A program made the translations under genes and the position numbers. Positions 27,967-42,620 of a stretch of 64,000 nt of DNA are shown in pieces. Below the pieces are notes generated by a model. That model was not told where the DNA came from. It was given only the letters and a program-made list of their open reading frames with translations, and did no database searches. Origin of the DNA: Prinia subflava (Eukaryota; Chordata; Aves; Passeriformes; Cisticolidae); assembly GCF_021018805.1 (NCBI RefSeq), contig NC_086250.1:65049322-65113321 (forward strand), read 5' to 3'. How positions within the stretch are numbered: position 1 is the stretch's first letter; each line of letters starts with the position of its first letter.

Positions 27967-27994
27967 TTTTATGGCTTATATGAAAGCCATAAAA
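27967..27994. repeat. Perfect 11-bp stem with 6-base loop
   Basis: TTTTATGGCTT, loop ATATGA, AAGCCATAAAA. On either strand this would fold as a compact RNA stem. The arms are too short for a typical microRNA precursor. Confidence 0.7.
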
Positions 27995-30900
27995 GAAACG
28001 AGATTTTTTAAGTTAAAGCTCTTGAAACTGGCCTGAGACACTGTGAATGGTCTATCTTCAATATTTTTAATGCATTTCTTGAAGATGCCTGCCTTGACAA
28101 AGCCTGTATACTTTACAAACTGGAAATAACTCTGTTGCAATGAATGTAGATGCTCTGCTAGAAAATATTTCTCTAATGAGAAACATATAAGCTTAACTCA
28201 TTGTGTCTGAAAGTTACTGGAGCTTTGGGAGATCCATGGAGTTGAGGCAATATGAGGAAAGAATTTCAGGGGCTGCAAAAGTTGTTTAACTGGGAAGGGA
28301 AAGGGACTGAGATTGAAGATTCTCAAGCTCTTGTCACTTGTCTGTATAAGTGGCTAATAATAATATTTGAGATGTGGCACCAGCATGGGTAGTTTAAACT
28401 CATTGACTTTTCACAGGCACAACCATTCTGTTGCTTAACCTCTGCCTTGAAGAGGGCACCAAAAATTATATAAATGCAGCAGACACATGTTGGCTTTCCA
28501 AACGAGTAAACTGGGCAGATGGCTTATTTAATGAGAACCATATCTTTAATGAGCGTTGTACGTCTTCTAAAGTGCTCTGAGATCTCCAAGGGAAAACCAA
28601 AGTCTTAATACAAATAATTGACACAGAAATTAATAGTTATAATACTGAAGTATAACTAAAATCAATTTAATCTCAACTGGCACTCACATAATGACCACAG
28701 TATAGTGCTATGAAATATTGGATTTTACTTCTGGCCATAAGCACCCCTGTCATTCTGACAACATCAAATTTTCAAATCTTTCTTTTACTCAAATAAGGCC
28801 ACTTATGTATAATTTTACACTTTCATTTTATATAGTCACTTTTCACATGAATTGTATTTCCATTCCAGCTAGATTTTAACCAGAGTAAATGGTCCTTTAA
28901 AATAATCTTTTTTCTCCCATGTTGCTATTTCAATAGGTTGTTTCTTTCAGATATGAAAACAATAGATCTTGAGATATATTCCAATTAGTAGCATTATTTC
29001 ATTCTCTATTTTTTATGTCCCTAACTGTTCTAAATATTCTGTCAAATAGAGTAACTTTCAGATTTGATTATGAAGGTAAAGAAAGAGCATGGTATTATGT
29101 TAAAAATGAATTACTCAAAAGTCAATGTGGGTGATGTCAAATGGCTGTCTCCAAAAAATTTCCGACAACTAAACATGTGATTGTGCTTGGCCTTCTGTGC
29201 TGTGTAATTACAAATTCAGAAACTAGGATTTAAACCCTATTTTATCTGTATAAATCATACAGTAGCACTTGTGTCTGTGTAGTAGTATGTGCTGCAGACA
29301 ACTCAAGTGTTTTTCAGAATGATTAAATCAATATGACTAAGGAATTTGACCTTTGCATATAAAAACTGAATTAAGTTCTCAGAAGAATAACATTATAAAG
29401 CTAGGTTTCCCTATATTGCAAGATCAGAAATACTAGAGACATCTCATTAAATTCCATGGATGATGCCAGAATAGTAGTAAATTTCTCTAATGCTTATTTT
29501 TCCAGTAAAAAGGGACAGTATAAGAATATGCAACCAAAACTGAGTTTAATACTACAGATATTTTCAGACAAAAGACAAGCTGTGCTCTCTGGAAACAGAA
29601 GAATCTTCCTACAGATTTACACAAATGTCACCCTAATCTCACTCACATTCATACTAGATAAAGGCAATAATATCCTCAAAAATATGAATAACTAAAGATA
29701 TATAGATATGCCAGACTGTTGTAATTAAGGTAATATTGGAAAAACATTTTGTTGTGCTTGAAATTAGTATGTTTCTGAATATTTGATACAAAATTTATAT
29801 ATGATTGAATACACAAAGCACTTTAGGGAGAATGTTAAATAGAAGCTGTGGTAGAATATATTGCCAGATATAAGTGCAGTCATTTTTATAGCTGCCTTTT
29901 AGTAATTCACACTTTTTTACAAGAATATTTTTATATTTTTCTCAAAAGCAGATAATTAAATATGTTGCTAAATGGCTCACATGTAGCATGAAATTAGAAT
30001 TATAGTTAATAAAAAATAAACTTTATTTGAAGCGTTAAGAAATATCACCTGAAAATCACATGTTGTCCTCCTTCTCAAATATAAGAGTATGTCAAAGTGC
30101 TGCATTATGTGTCATTTGAGAGGTACATGGGTACTTTCAGAAATAAATCATTAGGAGAACTCAGTAGTTAATAATAGGATTTTAAAAGGGTTTAAAGTAG
30201 GTTATATAAGGACTTGGTGACTGAAATCCCACACCCTTTGTTGAAAATGTCAGCTAACGTGAACCTTTCGGTGATAAAGTCACACATAGACAGTCACTCA
30301 TTTATGGTTATATTGTATATATTGTATATTATGCTCACTAATCTGAGCATTCAAACAGAAACTTCTTTAAAAATGCAAGTCACCAACAGGAGGAGTGGGT
30401 TAATGTTTAACTAAAATTAAAATGGCAGAGTTAAAGAAGAGTTTATTTTATTTTCAGGTCACAAGTTCCTTTAGTTACTTTGTGAAAAATATATTTATTA
30501 GTTTTCATTACGTAAAAAAATTCCACAAAGAATTTCACTTCTCAGGTACTTCCATTAAAAAATGCTTTCCATAAATAATTGCAAAATCAATTCACATTAA
30601 TATTTACTTATTATGAAGCTTTTGATCAGTAGGAATGACCCCATTAGCAGAGTTATCAGTATCATACATGGATTGAGTGGAATTGCTAGTTAAAATTCTG
30701 TGATATTCCAGACATGGCATCTTAAACACTGCATTTGCAATGATGCCTCTGTTTATGTAAGACTTTAATTTAGAACATAATTGGGAATGGTGCTAAAAAT
30801 GTTAAAAGTGTAATGGGATGGATCCCAGAAAGTTCTTCAGTTGTTACATCAAATATCAAGTGCTGATGCTTCATGAAAACTAAATGTCTACAGAGTTCCC

Positions 30901-33900
30901 ACATATAACCAAACTGTTAAAATGATAGTTGCTTTTCTGAATTTAAAACTAATTGCTCATTATTAAATATCTCTAAATATCTTAATTAGTCATACTTGCA
31001 TATGTTTCTAAAGGAAATACACCATGGAAATCTCTTTCTTTTAAAGAGAGGAATACTGGTCAATTCATGCTTCTCTTCGCTCTCTTTTCTAAAGGTTTTT
31101 TGTTTTCAATAAAACCAATGTGATGTGATTTTTGTTGTTAGTGTGTAATTTTTTCCATTTCCAGTGCTTTCTAAAACAGTAAAATCCATTAAAGTAAGAG
31201 CAAACATTATTCTATGCATAACAGAGTATCCTTTTTAACCAGAATAAGTTTCTTTTTCCCTGAGGATGGAAAAAAATATGCTGTGGTTAAACAGGATAAA
31301 ACTTCCTAAATTTTTTCTTTCTTTTAAATTCAGGCATGCAGTAGCAACTCAAATGATAGATTTCACATGTTTGCCTAAAGTCCAATGAAAAAAGAGTGCA
31401 TCAGATCAAACCTGAACATTAACGATGAAAGACCATCAGAGCTGCCTTTTTAAATTAGGAGTCTATTGACAGTGAAATTGTATTAAGCCTGTACATGCCT
31501 TTGCATTCAAGAGAGCTGGACTGAATTATGCCAAATAAGAAAAGGCCCAGAAATCTGAAGGATAGAAGAGAACATTATAAAGATCTATCCTGACCCTGTG
31601 TGCACAGTACAGGCTGCACTGTTTCAAAAGTCAGACATATGAACAGACCCTTTCTTGTATCAGAGATATCCTCATAGGAAATGCCATATTATAGGCATTG
31701 CTAAATAAACATTGGCATTTATACACATGTCTGTTGAGAAACCTTTATTTTTTAAAAAAAATATATTATATGCATGGTGAAATATTTTTAGCCAAATATA
31801 CATAACAAGAGACCAAAGACAGAATGATGTTCTCATATCAGCTAACAGAAACTAACTATAATCTCTTTAGGCCCTTTATGTGAACAGTAACTGGAATGCA
31901 TTGAGTTCTGCCTGGGGGGAGGATGAAGAATCAGTAGAGTTTATGAGTAGGAATTAATTATGGGTGACACTGCTGTGGGTGTTTAGGCCACCTGAACTGA
32001 CCACCCTGGTGTCTGCTCAAAGGACAACACAGCCAGGCACACACAGGCCAGGAGGGTCAATGCAGAGCACTGATTTTCAGTAAATGTAGTGAAGGAATCA
32101 TACCCAGCTGGATTCATGAGAATCGTTCCCTGTTGGATTAATGACAAAGGCCAAAGACTGCATGGAAATTACAAGGACAACACTGAACTAGGTAGCCAGG
32201 TGTTCTTATTGCTTTGGTACAAGATAGTTTGGACACCTCAAGCAGATCCCAGCCATTAGAGGTTGTTACTGGTGATACACCACATCCCAGACAGAGCAAA
32301 GGCTCCACTGGATCTCCTGGAAAACTTTGTTGGAGTTTATTTAGCTAATCCAGAGCAGCAGTCCTGTATGCCTACCACTTCCACTTAAATCTCATCCAGG
32401 ATGCACATCTGGGCTGACCCAGCAAGTCTCAACAAGCCTAAGAAAGCTGTAGATGTACTGAACCTGCACTGATGTAGAACAGTAAAATCAGCGTAGAGCA
32501 CTGAAGTTTTGGGTGATACATCAATTTACACCGAGTTGCAATGTAAACTGCAATGGATTTGGAATTTGAATGCAATCTGATTTGCACTGAGTGGCAAAGA
32601 AAGTGAGTCAGAGTATATTAAAACTGGATACTGGGAAGCTCCAGTTTTTGGCATAAGCAGAGAAAGTGTAAATAGAAACTTATGCACGTGTAGCATATAT
32701 AACAATGAAAACTTTAATTCCTGGATAATTCAGTATCTCAAATTGAAAAGCTACTCTTTCATAGAGGAGAAAATTTTGCTGCTGTTGAAATATTTGCTTC
32801 ATGAATATGTGTGTAGTCACTCCGGAAAAGAAGATGTTTGAAGTATGATGATTGAAATGCCAGGTGTAGATGAGACTCATTTTACATAATAGCATTCATT
32901 AAGGAATAAAACCATCATCATTGTCATCATCAGTCCTAGTTCCTACTCTGCTGCTATGAGCTTTACACTGATATCACCCAGAAGTTGTGAAAGTCTGTTT
33001 GGACCAACATTTAATACTGAAGCCAGATCACACAAATTGCCTCAGACTGTTTGGGTTTCCCTTCAGAAACAGTACAGAAATGGCCAGGTGGACAAAGTTT
33101 GCTCAGGGATTATTATTGCTCACTTATCCAAATATCTTTTTACAATCTATCACTTCAAGGTGTATAGGTTGAGGCAAAACATACAACACTCTTATTGAAA
33201 CCAAGGCCTCTGCAAACCAGGTTTTGCAATCGTCAATGCAAACTCCAAATATTGATGTTTTCTGCTCGCACGATCCCACTTTTGGATGGCTGTGCTGGAG
33301 ACTGCAGGAATTGAAATTACTATTGTAAGAATTCATCTAGTCAACTGAATAGCCTGAGTAGGAGAAAAGTAAACTGAATATCCTTTTTTAACTGTGAACA
33401 TTATGTTCTCTCTGAATATGTTCAGCTACTGATCACTGCTGGTGGATTACAAGAATTCCTGCTGGTGAAAGGTATATGTTATTGAAATATATAGGGTGAA
33501 AGAATATTGTTCCACAAGATGTGGACAGATGTGGTTTTTTGGATCTGTAAGAATGATAAACTGTCTAGCTGATCCATAGTGAAGAAGAAAACTCTATCCT
33601 GTCCTTAATTAATAGTCCAGGAAATTGGCTGTGCTCCACTGATCTACTCTCTAGTAAACTGAAGCACCAGGGATCACTGCTTCTCAATTACATGGAGTGA
33701 GCAGAAATTGCTACACTATGTGCAAGATTTTAGTGTCCTGAAGGCTATTCAAAACTAAAGTCTCGAAGACAAAATTGTTGCTTAAGTCATAGAGTGGCCT
33801 CCAGCATCTTTTTGAAGTCTGAAATTACTCATGGGAGGCGAAAATAGTTAATGGCCAGGGTGAACTACAAGGGTTTCTCAGCCGAGATAGGCTAATCTTC

Positions 33901-34656
33901 ATATTGTAACAGCTCATCTATTTTTCAGACAGTCCCACAGGATAAGGGAATCTGGCTTTAAAACTTCAAGAGGTATTCAAGTGACAAGGAAACCCTTTTT
34001 GAGCACTGAGGTATGATATTGAAATACTGTATTCAGCTCTATAAGTATTATCTACAGCAGAGTTTTACATCTCTTAATATGGTCCTAAAATCAATAAGCA
34101 ATTTATAAAGCTACTTACTCAGAAGAACAGGAAAACAGCTATCATGCTTTATAAGCAGCAAAATAACAAATTTCAAAATACAATATAAAACAGAAAACAA
34201 AAGCCAATATATTAATTAAATCCGAAACATTGCAAGAGCCAAATAACAAATAACAAGGTACTCAGGACCTGTGCAACATATATATACTTTATTTATGTAG
34301 ATCATTCACGTAATGTGAAAAATGAGAATGATTTCTACCACAATATCTTATATCTGTATTTCTCCTTATTATTTCTTTAAAAAGGAAGCAGTAATAACTT
34401 ACAACAAAATGTGTATTTTCATTTGAGCAAGGGTATAGCTTTTCCAAGACTGTATGTAAAAGGTTCATGCATTTACTTTGTTGTTGTTCATTGTTATTTT
34501 CCATAGTCCGAGCTATGTAGTCACAAGGAGAAAAAACACAGATGCATAAACACACACAATCTTTTTAATCTAACTTCCAACTATCTGTGATCAAATCGAA
34601 AAATTTCTGCAGCTATTGCTGTTGTTTTGAATACTACTATTAACAATAAAAATTAG

Positions 34657-35280
34657 AGCATGGCAAGTTGAGCATGGGCCAGCAGTGCCCTGGCAGCCAG
34701 GAGGAGCCAGGCGAGTCCTGCGGGCATCAGGCACGGCCAGCTCAGGGAGGGATTGTCCCTTCTGCTCTGCTTTAGTGCAGCCTCACCTCGGGTCTGTGTG
34801 CAATTCTGGGCTCCACAACGTGAGGATAAAAAGCTGGCATGGGGAGGGTTATGAAGATGGTGAGAGGTCTAGAGGGAAAGCTGTGGTTGGAGTGGTTGGA
34901 GTCCTTGTTCAGCCTGGAGGAGACTGAAGGGAGACCTCACCCTGACCTGCAGCTTCCTCGGGAGGGAAGTGCAGGGGCAGGCACTGATCTCTTCTCTGGT
35001 GTCCAGTGACAGGACCCAAGGGAATGGCCTGAAGCTGAGTCAGGGGAGGTTCAGGTTGGATATCAGAAATAATGTTTTTTTCCCCAGAGAGAGGCTGGGC
35101 ACTGGAACAGGCTCCCCAGGGAGGTGCTCACACCACCAAGCCAGGCAGAGTTCAAGAAGTGTCTGGACAATGCTCTCAGCACAGGCTGTGATTCTGGAAG
35201 TGTCCTGTGCAGGGCCAGGAGTTGGATTTAATGATCCTCATGGGGCCCTTCCAACTCAGGATGTAATATGATGATATTGA
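34657..35280 (+). mobile_element. CR1 LINE, 5'-truncated, with 3' end retained
   Basis: It starts near 'gcatggcaagttgagcatgg', in the CR1 ORF2 region, and continues through 'ccctggcagccaggagga'. ORF2 pieces can be read in different frames: SSLVSSDRTQGNGLKLSQG followed by RFRLDIRN, matching the CR1 C-terminus. The 3' end reads 'ggccaggagttggattt', 'aatgatcctcatggg' and 'cccttccaactcagg', then a degraded terminal repeat (atgtaatatgatgatattga) ending at 35280. Several frameshifts and a deletion make it inactive. It looks younger than the 12280-13320 relic and belongs to the CR1 group common in birds. It lies antisense to SEMA3E. Confidence 0.92.
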
Positions 35281-38200
35281 AGTAGAGACCCATATCTCTT
35301 TACAAATGTGAGGCAGCTTTAAAAAAAAGAAAAAAAAAGCCATTTTGAAAACTTGCATTAATCATGCCAAGTGAGAACTTGGCATTTAAGATTGTGTCAA
35401 ATTCTATCAAACCATAATACAAATTAATGCAACATAATTCCTCAGTTCAAATCTGTTTTCAATGTGCTTATGTAAGTCAGCCTGAGATCACCAACTATAG
35501 ATGTGGAAAGGCAGCATTGGATTCCATTTCAGCAGTTCCAAATATTCAATTTGTCCTAAAATTGCTTATCTCAAACTGTATTGCCAAGTATAGAACTAGC
35601 AATGTTAGAAATTTAGAGTTCTTGCCCTTATTTAAGATGGAATGAATACACAAAGAAAATCATATCTGAGGGATTTTTTTGTAATTCTGTATCTTCCTTA
35701 AGAATATTGTTACACTTCCGTTTCTGATCCTAGTTATAAATACAGGGGTAAAAACAAGGCACAAGGGAAATAACAGAGATATTTAGATAAACTGTCTAAA
35801 TATTTAATATCCTACAACACTGCTGTTCTTTGTTTTGGTTTTCATTTCAACAAAGTAATCATTTTGGAGTGTGGCTTATGTGAATCTTTGCTCACAACTA
35901 GTTTTAAAACAAGTCAGTCACTTCCCATATTTTATTCATGGAGTCTGGTTGTGATTTTCCCAAAATGTAGGTAAGGAAAACAGAGCTTACAACTTCTAAT
36001 GCCAAAACATTTGGAAAAAGAAAAAGTTTTCAGACACAAGATCTTTTCTGCAGGTATCTCAGATGTTACATCTCCACCTCAGATGTAGGGTTGTGGTCTC
36101 ACAAGCATGATAATTAGCATTTCAGTTAGATAAGAGTGTCTTAATGAGGAAAACAACCCAACTGTTCCACTGATTGAAGATCTGAAAGACTATTCTTGAG
36201 TGAATATGTGTCTGTAACTGCAACTTAGGACAGCATTTAAAAATACAGTATACACAGGTCAAGATTAGGCAGATACTGATTTATCAATTTAGATGATTTT
36301 TTAATTTTCTCCTCTCTGCTTTCTACTGTGTTGACTTGGACCCTGTAAATAACAAGAACCCTGCAGATTCTCACAACATGTGAATAATATACCCATCACC
36401 ATTCTGCTTGTAGCATGTGGGTGATGGCAGTAAGGGCAGGCCTGGTGAGTTATTATAAAATCCTGCCAGAGGAATTGTGTCACAGTGGCACAGCCTTACC
36501 CAATTTCAGCACATTAATCTGCACCATCCTGAAGCCAACTCCAGTGGTTTTTTAGAGGTGATTGCTCTGGTTTGCAATTTTTTTTTTAGGTGAATGGAAA
36601 AGAGACGTGATGGAATTATTTTCTCATTTTCCTTTCATCCTGCCCCACTGAAATTTTTCAGAGGGTGCTTACAGAATATTCCTTTTGTCTTATAGGTCCA
36701 GCAATAGTCCTAAAAGCAAATCACTACAGGAACAGTTCGAATGGACTGAAGAATCATAAACAAACAAAAACTGGGTGTGAATACATAAAAAACCAGAAAA
36801 AATACTTAATCATACTATTTAATGAATTTAAATGGAATATTCTACATGAATATGATTAGTAACCACCATAGCCTAAAATCAGCTTAAGTTCCCAAACAGT
36901 ACAAATTCACCAGCATGTTTCTAAAATCTCCAAGATAATTAATTAACTACAAGCAGAAAGAAAGGAGTAACATTTGAAAGGATCACACTTCATGCTTCTT
37001 CACTAGAGAGTTAATGTGGGCTTTCCCTAGGTTCTCATTCACACAAGAAACCTTAGGCTAAGTTTAGGAGAACTGCAAATGAAGTGAAAAGCCCAGTTTG
37101 GGCTGTGGCATGTGAACTAGTTCTCTCCTGATTTGGCAGTGAGGATGCAGTGAAAACAAAACTAATTCAGCTTCAAAACCCACAAGTTGCCTCAAAATTT
37201 GGAAAAGATCACAAGAGACTCAGCCAGCTGAAGCACTAAAACGTCAGAGGATATGTTCACAGAAGTCCCAAACACATGTTCTGAGGATATGCTGAACTTG
37301 AGCTTCCTCATGTGACATGTAGCTCAAACCTTGTTCAAGACTGGCCTTAATGCATACAATAATTAATACAAATGGGATGTATATTTAAGTAGGAAGGTTT
37401 TGTCCTTTCTTTTCCTCTTTTTCTATAGAATATTTTTTATAGAACTATTTGATCAACATCTGAGAGGTAAGTTAAACTTAGAGTTACATAGAATACAATG
37501 CATTATTCATTAGATAGTTCTGAATTCATTATGAACTGATTTTAACAACTCAGAAAAAATTCCACATATTCTTATATCATCAGTCATTGTTAAAAAATCT
37601 TTAACCAAGGGGATCTATGCTTTTAACACAGACAAAAACCACAAAAGAATATTCAATTTAGAAATTCTCAGCTGGGGAAAACAAAAATACACCACTTATT
37701 CAGTAGTCATGAATGATCTATTGTTCTGTTCAGTTATGTCTTTCTCTTTCCAGATTATCCAAGGAGAGGAAAAAGTTTCATCTGTTATTAAACTCTGGAT
37801 TACCTGAACAGTACATCAGAAATACAGTCTTAGCCATATACATTTTACCCAAGAATTGATTGCAGATTGAGATATTTTTATTAGATCAAAAGTCATTTTA
37901 AAGATAATTTCAACTACGAATTCAGTCTTTGTTTAGACTTTTTCCACGTTGCAGTGGAAATCTAAAGGAGCAAATAAAAAAGTAAAGCACATCTCTGAAA
38001 AAGGTTGATAGCTCTGGAAACCAAAAGTTATACAGTTCCACTGCCAACAAACATGTTATATTCTTAGATTAAATGTTTTAAATAATAGGCAATTTTCCAG
38101 AAAATTTTTAGAGGTTTCTCATTATCTAATTAGATTAACAGCATTACATTTGATATCTTCTGGAGTTGACTGAGAATTTGATGTCTCTGTTCTCATTGCC

Positions 38201-38853
38201 ATTGTCAATTCTTATTGAAATCCAGCTTCACAAAACTAAAAGTAACCCTAAAACAAGTGTGTGGTTTAGGAGGACTACCAGGGGTTATTGATATTCCAGA
38301 CATCAGCACAGGCTACAGAACACAACAGTTTCCAACTTCCTATAACAACCTGATCACCACAGAAAAAGTTGTAAATAAAAAAATGTCCAAGGAAGGCAGT
38401 TAAAGCCCATTGTCAGTCATTAACTTAGAAGGATTTTGTTAAATTAAATTTATAGTGTCAGCATCAGAGAGGAGAATGAAAAAAAACTGGGAATAAAGGA
38501 ATGTTTATTTTGATATCAAACCTGGATGTCAGTTTAATTTTGGTTTTTTTGGATATAGTAGAAGAACAGAAGGAGAATATAATAAACAGGTATCTGACAT
38601 TTTATGCCAAGCATGATGTCTGCCTCTAGTTTCTGCCATTCTCCAGTACTTCTTAGAGAAAAGAAAAACAAAACCACAAAAATAAACAAAAGAGGGGAAA
38701 AGCAACCTTAAAACCTGCATCCAAACTGTCTATCAAGAGAAAAAAAATCTATTATCTCCTACAGAAAATTCTTTCTTTCCTGAATAGGATTAGGACTAGA
38801 TTGACAGAGTTGAAAGAAATGGTGGCCCTGTATCTTTTCAAACGTCCCAAAAC
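35281..38853. other. Intronic DNA without recognised genes
   Basis: AT-rich, with no exon or transposon recognised. A strong short hairpin lies at 35364-35385, directly beyond the CR1 3' end. Confidence 0.65.
35364..35385. repeat. 9-bp perfect stem with GAGA loop
   Basis: ATGCCAAGT-GAGA-ACTTGGCAT. On the plus strand the loop fits the GNRA type; on the SEMA3E sense strand the loop is TCTC. It also contains GCCAA and TTGGC half sites of NFI type in outward arrangement. Confidence 0.7.
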
Positions 38854-38995
38854 AGAGAATCATGGAATAATTTAGGTTGAAAAAGATCCTTGAGCTCAAC
38901 CACAAACCCAGCACTGCCAACCCACCACTAAACCTAAACCATCCATCTGTACTTTTCTCTAGGCAGCCTAACTGAATGCTTGACAACCCTTTCCT
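38854..38995 (-). mobile_element. CR1 LINE 3' tail, short, minus orientation
   Basis: The plus strand reads 'agagaatcatggaataatt', 'taggttgaaaaagatcct', then 'cactgccaacccaccacta' and 'atgcttgacaaccctttc'. This is the reverse complement of the CR1 3' end (AATCATAGAATCATTTAGGTTGG, CCACCACTAAACC, GCTTGACAACCCTTTC). About 35-40 bases between 'atccatctgt' and 'aggcagcct' are missing relative to the usual element. Only the 3' end is present, as is typical of CR1 truncation. It has the same orientation as SEMA3E. Confidence 0.88.
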
Positions 38996-39576
38996 CTCCT
39001 CTTTTCATAAAAACTTGCATTAAGCATGCTCTTTTTATAAAAATATCTAAGCATTTCTTCATCCAGAGCTCCCAAAATCAAAGAAAACATGTACACCACA
39101 AAAGAATGAGTGAAAACACTTCCAGAGTATACAAACAACAACCTACATTTAATACAACTGTTGAAGCAAAGTAGGTGTATTCTAAAATATGAGAAGTACA
39201 TTTATTTCTTAAAGTGATGTAGAGTACACAGAGAGAGCCATAAAGATGTGGTGCTACTTCTACTGGAGAGAATGTTAAAGGCATGGTCTTGGCTAAGGTT
39301 AATGATGCCACATGAAAGAATAATATTACATTAAAACACATCTTGGGCATCTGCTTTGTGAACTAATTATCTGGCATAATGAAGAAAACATCTCAAAAAA
39401 AATCTATTTTGCATGTTAAATGATTCCTTCTTGGAATAGCTTGTTTTGGAACATATAAAAGGAAGTTTTAATTAAAAATAGAAAAAAATATTTGTAATTG
39501 AGATATTAAGTAATAGCAATCAAACCAGAGTTAAGTTTAGTTCTCTTAGAGTAGGAATAATATTTACAAAATAAAG

Positions 39577-39593
39577 CAAACAAACAAACAAAA
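39577..39593. repeat. (CAAA)n microsatellite
   Basis: About four CAAA units, read directly from the sequence. Confidence 0.8.
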
Positions 39594-40365
39594 ACCTAAG
39601 ATGTGACATTTCAGAAGACAGTTAAAATCAAAATGAAACTTATACCAAAAATAAAAGATCCAGCATAATATAAAGTTAATTTAGATACTTGTATTACTAG
39701 CTGGCAGCTACATAAACGCATGATACTAATCATAATTATTTCTGGACTTTAAAGAGTCAGCAAAATGAATTGTAAAAACTCCACTACCACGGCAGAAAGA
39801 GTCTTAGACTTTTTTTCTGCATTAAGCAGAAACCTTTTCAAAAGAAACAAGAAGCCCATTGAGCCAACAGATGAGAATCAATCATGAACATGAACTGAGA
39901 GGGGTTTGATATATGACCAAGTTGTGATGAGGTAAGAAGTTAACATGAATGCCTCTGAATCAAGTAATTTTAGCCTTAAAATAACAACAATGTTGTAAAG
40001 TTATTTTAATTTATATTTTCAGCAGGCTGTAAATAGGCACTTAGATACCATATGATTTGTTAAACCACTGGAAACTCTGTTCCTGAGCCCTGCATGTGTG
40101 AATTGCAAACTTAACATCAAATCTGAAGAATTTGTAGAAAAACCCCAAAGCAGAGAAGTTGTCCACAGAAAGATCCATGTCACCAATGCCACTTTAGAAA
40201 AAGTGAGCAACTGAACATTTGTTGTCCACCACAATAATTTAATCAAATACCTTTTCAAGATGTACTTGTTTCAAGTAATGATGATAAACCTCTGTCCTAG
40301 AGAAAAAAGTATCATTTAAAGACATGGATAATGTGTGAAGCTTTTAGTACTTATTGACTTTCATG

Positions 40366-40377
40366 AAAAAAAAAAAA
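40366..40377. repeat. A12 homopolymer
   Basis: Twelve consecutive A bases. Confidence 0.8.
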
Positions 40378-42620
40378 GGAATATTGCTAACTTGGGAGCT
40401 CTTTCATCAATGGCAGATGAAATTTTCCAAAAAAAAGCAGTAATATTTCCAGAAATGAGTGCAAAGCTCTTTCAATTTACTGTCTATTTTTTCTAATATT
40501 TGAAACATTGAAAAGATATTGTTTCCAAGAATTTCCAAAAACTATGTCTTATTCTTAAAAATCTCCAATTTCAAATTATGGGACGTCAAAGAAAAATGTT
40601 GTATCTCAGTTTATTAAAATGGCAGTCATCACTAAATCAGTTCACATGGAATTTCTGAATTAAATACTAATCTGTAAACGAAACTAAATATTGTGGAGAC
40701 TAAAATTGAAAGACAACAGCCATTTTCTTTTCCAAAGCATTGCTACTGTTTCTGACAATCGAGATAGGACAAGCCTCATTTTAACATTCCTAAACTATCT
40801 GCAAAATTGAAGGTAATTAACAGTATCTAGATAAACATTACAAAAGAACAAATGGCAGCTGCTTAAGGAAAATTTGGTTTCACCAGCACACTAGAATTTT
40901 TGGAATGTATTCACAGCACAATCAATAAAAGGAAAAAGGTTAATTTATCTAACTTAGTATCTCAAAGCACTTTAAATAAAATGCCACAGATAAAAAAACC
41001 TGCTTGTTAGCAAAGCATATAACAATTTATTACTACTTTATCAGTCCAAGCTGAGAACGACACCATCTAAGATAATACAAAGTAAATAGAGAATGCTTTT
41101 TTGTTATTACTCCTAAAGTAGAATGTGCTCAGATACCTATGGGCTGTATTTTTGGGTTTGCTTGCCTACACATTTTTCAACTGCCAGCCTGATCCTTTTT
41201 TTCTTGAAATTTTCATGTTAACGTGTCTTTTGGTAAAAGACTGCTGATACTGATATAAGGAGTTTAATTCAGGGTAGATGAAGCCTTGTCTCACTACCTC
41301 AGCTATATGGTCTTCTCTAAAACATCTAGGGCAAATGTTTATTTACTGAGGACTCCTTCATCTTCCAGTCAGCTAGAACTTATGTGGTCTTTTTTTCCAG
41401 ATGTTCTTTTCCTTTAGCACTATATTGATCTGGGACACTTCCATCATTCCTTGGCTTCTTGCTTTAACATTCGTGCTCCAGAAATCTCCACACGTATGTA
41501 CATTGCCAAGGCTCCCCTGGGAACAAAAACATGTCAAAATCCTAGAGGAAAGGGCTAGGATAATAATTCTAACCCATCTGAAAGTAAGGAGTAGCACAGA
41601 ATATACCTTCCAAGTACTCATTTATTTCTCCTTCTTCAATTACTGTTAAAGACCAAAAAACTTCAGGTTTTTATTATTTTTTATTCTGTTAATCCTTAGG
41701 AAGACAGATTTATTGTCTTTAAGTCATTAAATAAGAAAATACCTTCAGGCTAAATCTTGATTGGTTATCATGTGGATTTCACATGCAATACAGGAGGCTG
41801 AAATTTCCATAGGAACTATTGGGAAAGAGAATTATGTTGCCACTGAAATGACAGTTGTTATCTGACTTCTCTACAGAATTATCAGCTTGGAAGGACCAAA
41901 AGAGAGGAATGATTTATCACAGTAGAAATTATTTAATTGCTTTGTGATGCAAACAAGTCTAATTTCCTTAGAAAATCAGGTGTTCTGGAGTTCTGCTAAT
42001 GGGTGACACAATCCATATCCATGTTCCCTGTGACACACGAGAGACCACTGACCAATTTTAAATTTTGTGGGAAAAGAGTGAGGAATAGGGGCACTCTAAA
42101 AAAACATGAAGTTTTTTCAAGTTTTCCCAAAAGTCAGCAGCTAAGAAATAGAAATACTCCATTAGTCCCTTTAAAAAGGAGAACAAAACTAATGCAATTA
42201 TCAGGCAAATTAACTGTCAATTAGCACATGCAAACTAACTGGTCAAAGCCTATGAAGAAACAATCATACCTCTGCTCTTTCTGGCCCACCTAGACAGCCA
42301 AATAGGTGTATAATAAATAAAAAAAGTTGAAGAAATACAGTTGAAGGTTACATGGGAGGGATATAGTTGTTATAAGGGAGACCTTAGTGCCTGGGCTACC
42401 TTTATATCTGCAGAAGGAAAACATGAGGGATGAGGAAAAGTGAATATGACTTTGGAAGAATTAGGTGATTTAATGAAAAGTGAAGATAATAAAAATAACT
42501 AGTAATAAAGAAAATAACATCTCAGACTACTTCAGTAGAAGAAAGAACAGAAAAAAGACAAGGGACATTTGATATAAGGATGTGGGATTGTAGAATACAT
42601 CTTTCATTTTCCAAGTTTAT

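Larger units (their letters stand above)
13321..34656. other. Intronic DNA without recognised genes
   Basis: A long AT-rich stretch with no recognised exon or LINE. Simple features are listed separately: T14 at 19071, T48 at 22330, nested hairpins at 24407-24477, a stem-loop at 27967-27994. Motif-dense parts near 15720-15860 and 21100-21245 and a GC-richer patch at 31900-32480 are discussed as findings. Confidence 0.65.

Noticed and set aside
34685..35271. 80- and 100-codon plus-strand ORFs
   Set aside because: Both are pieces of the frameshifted CR1 ORF2 and 3' end, not host genes.
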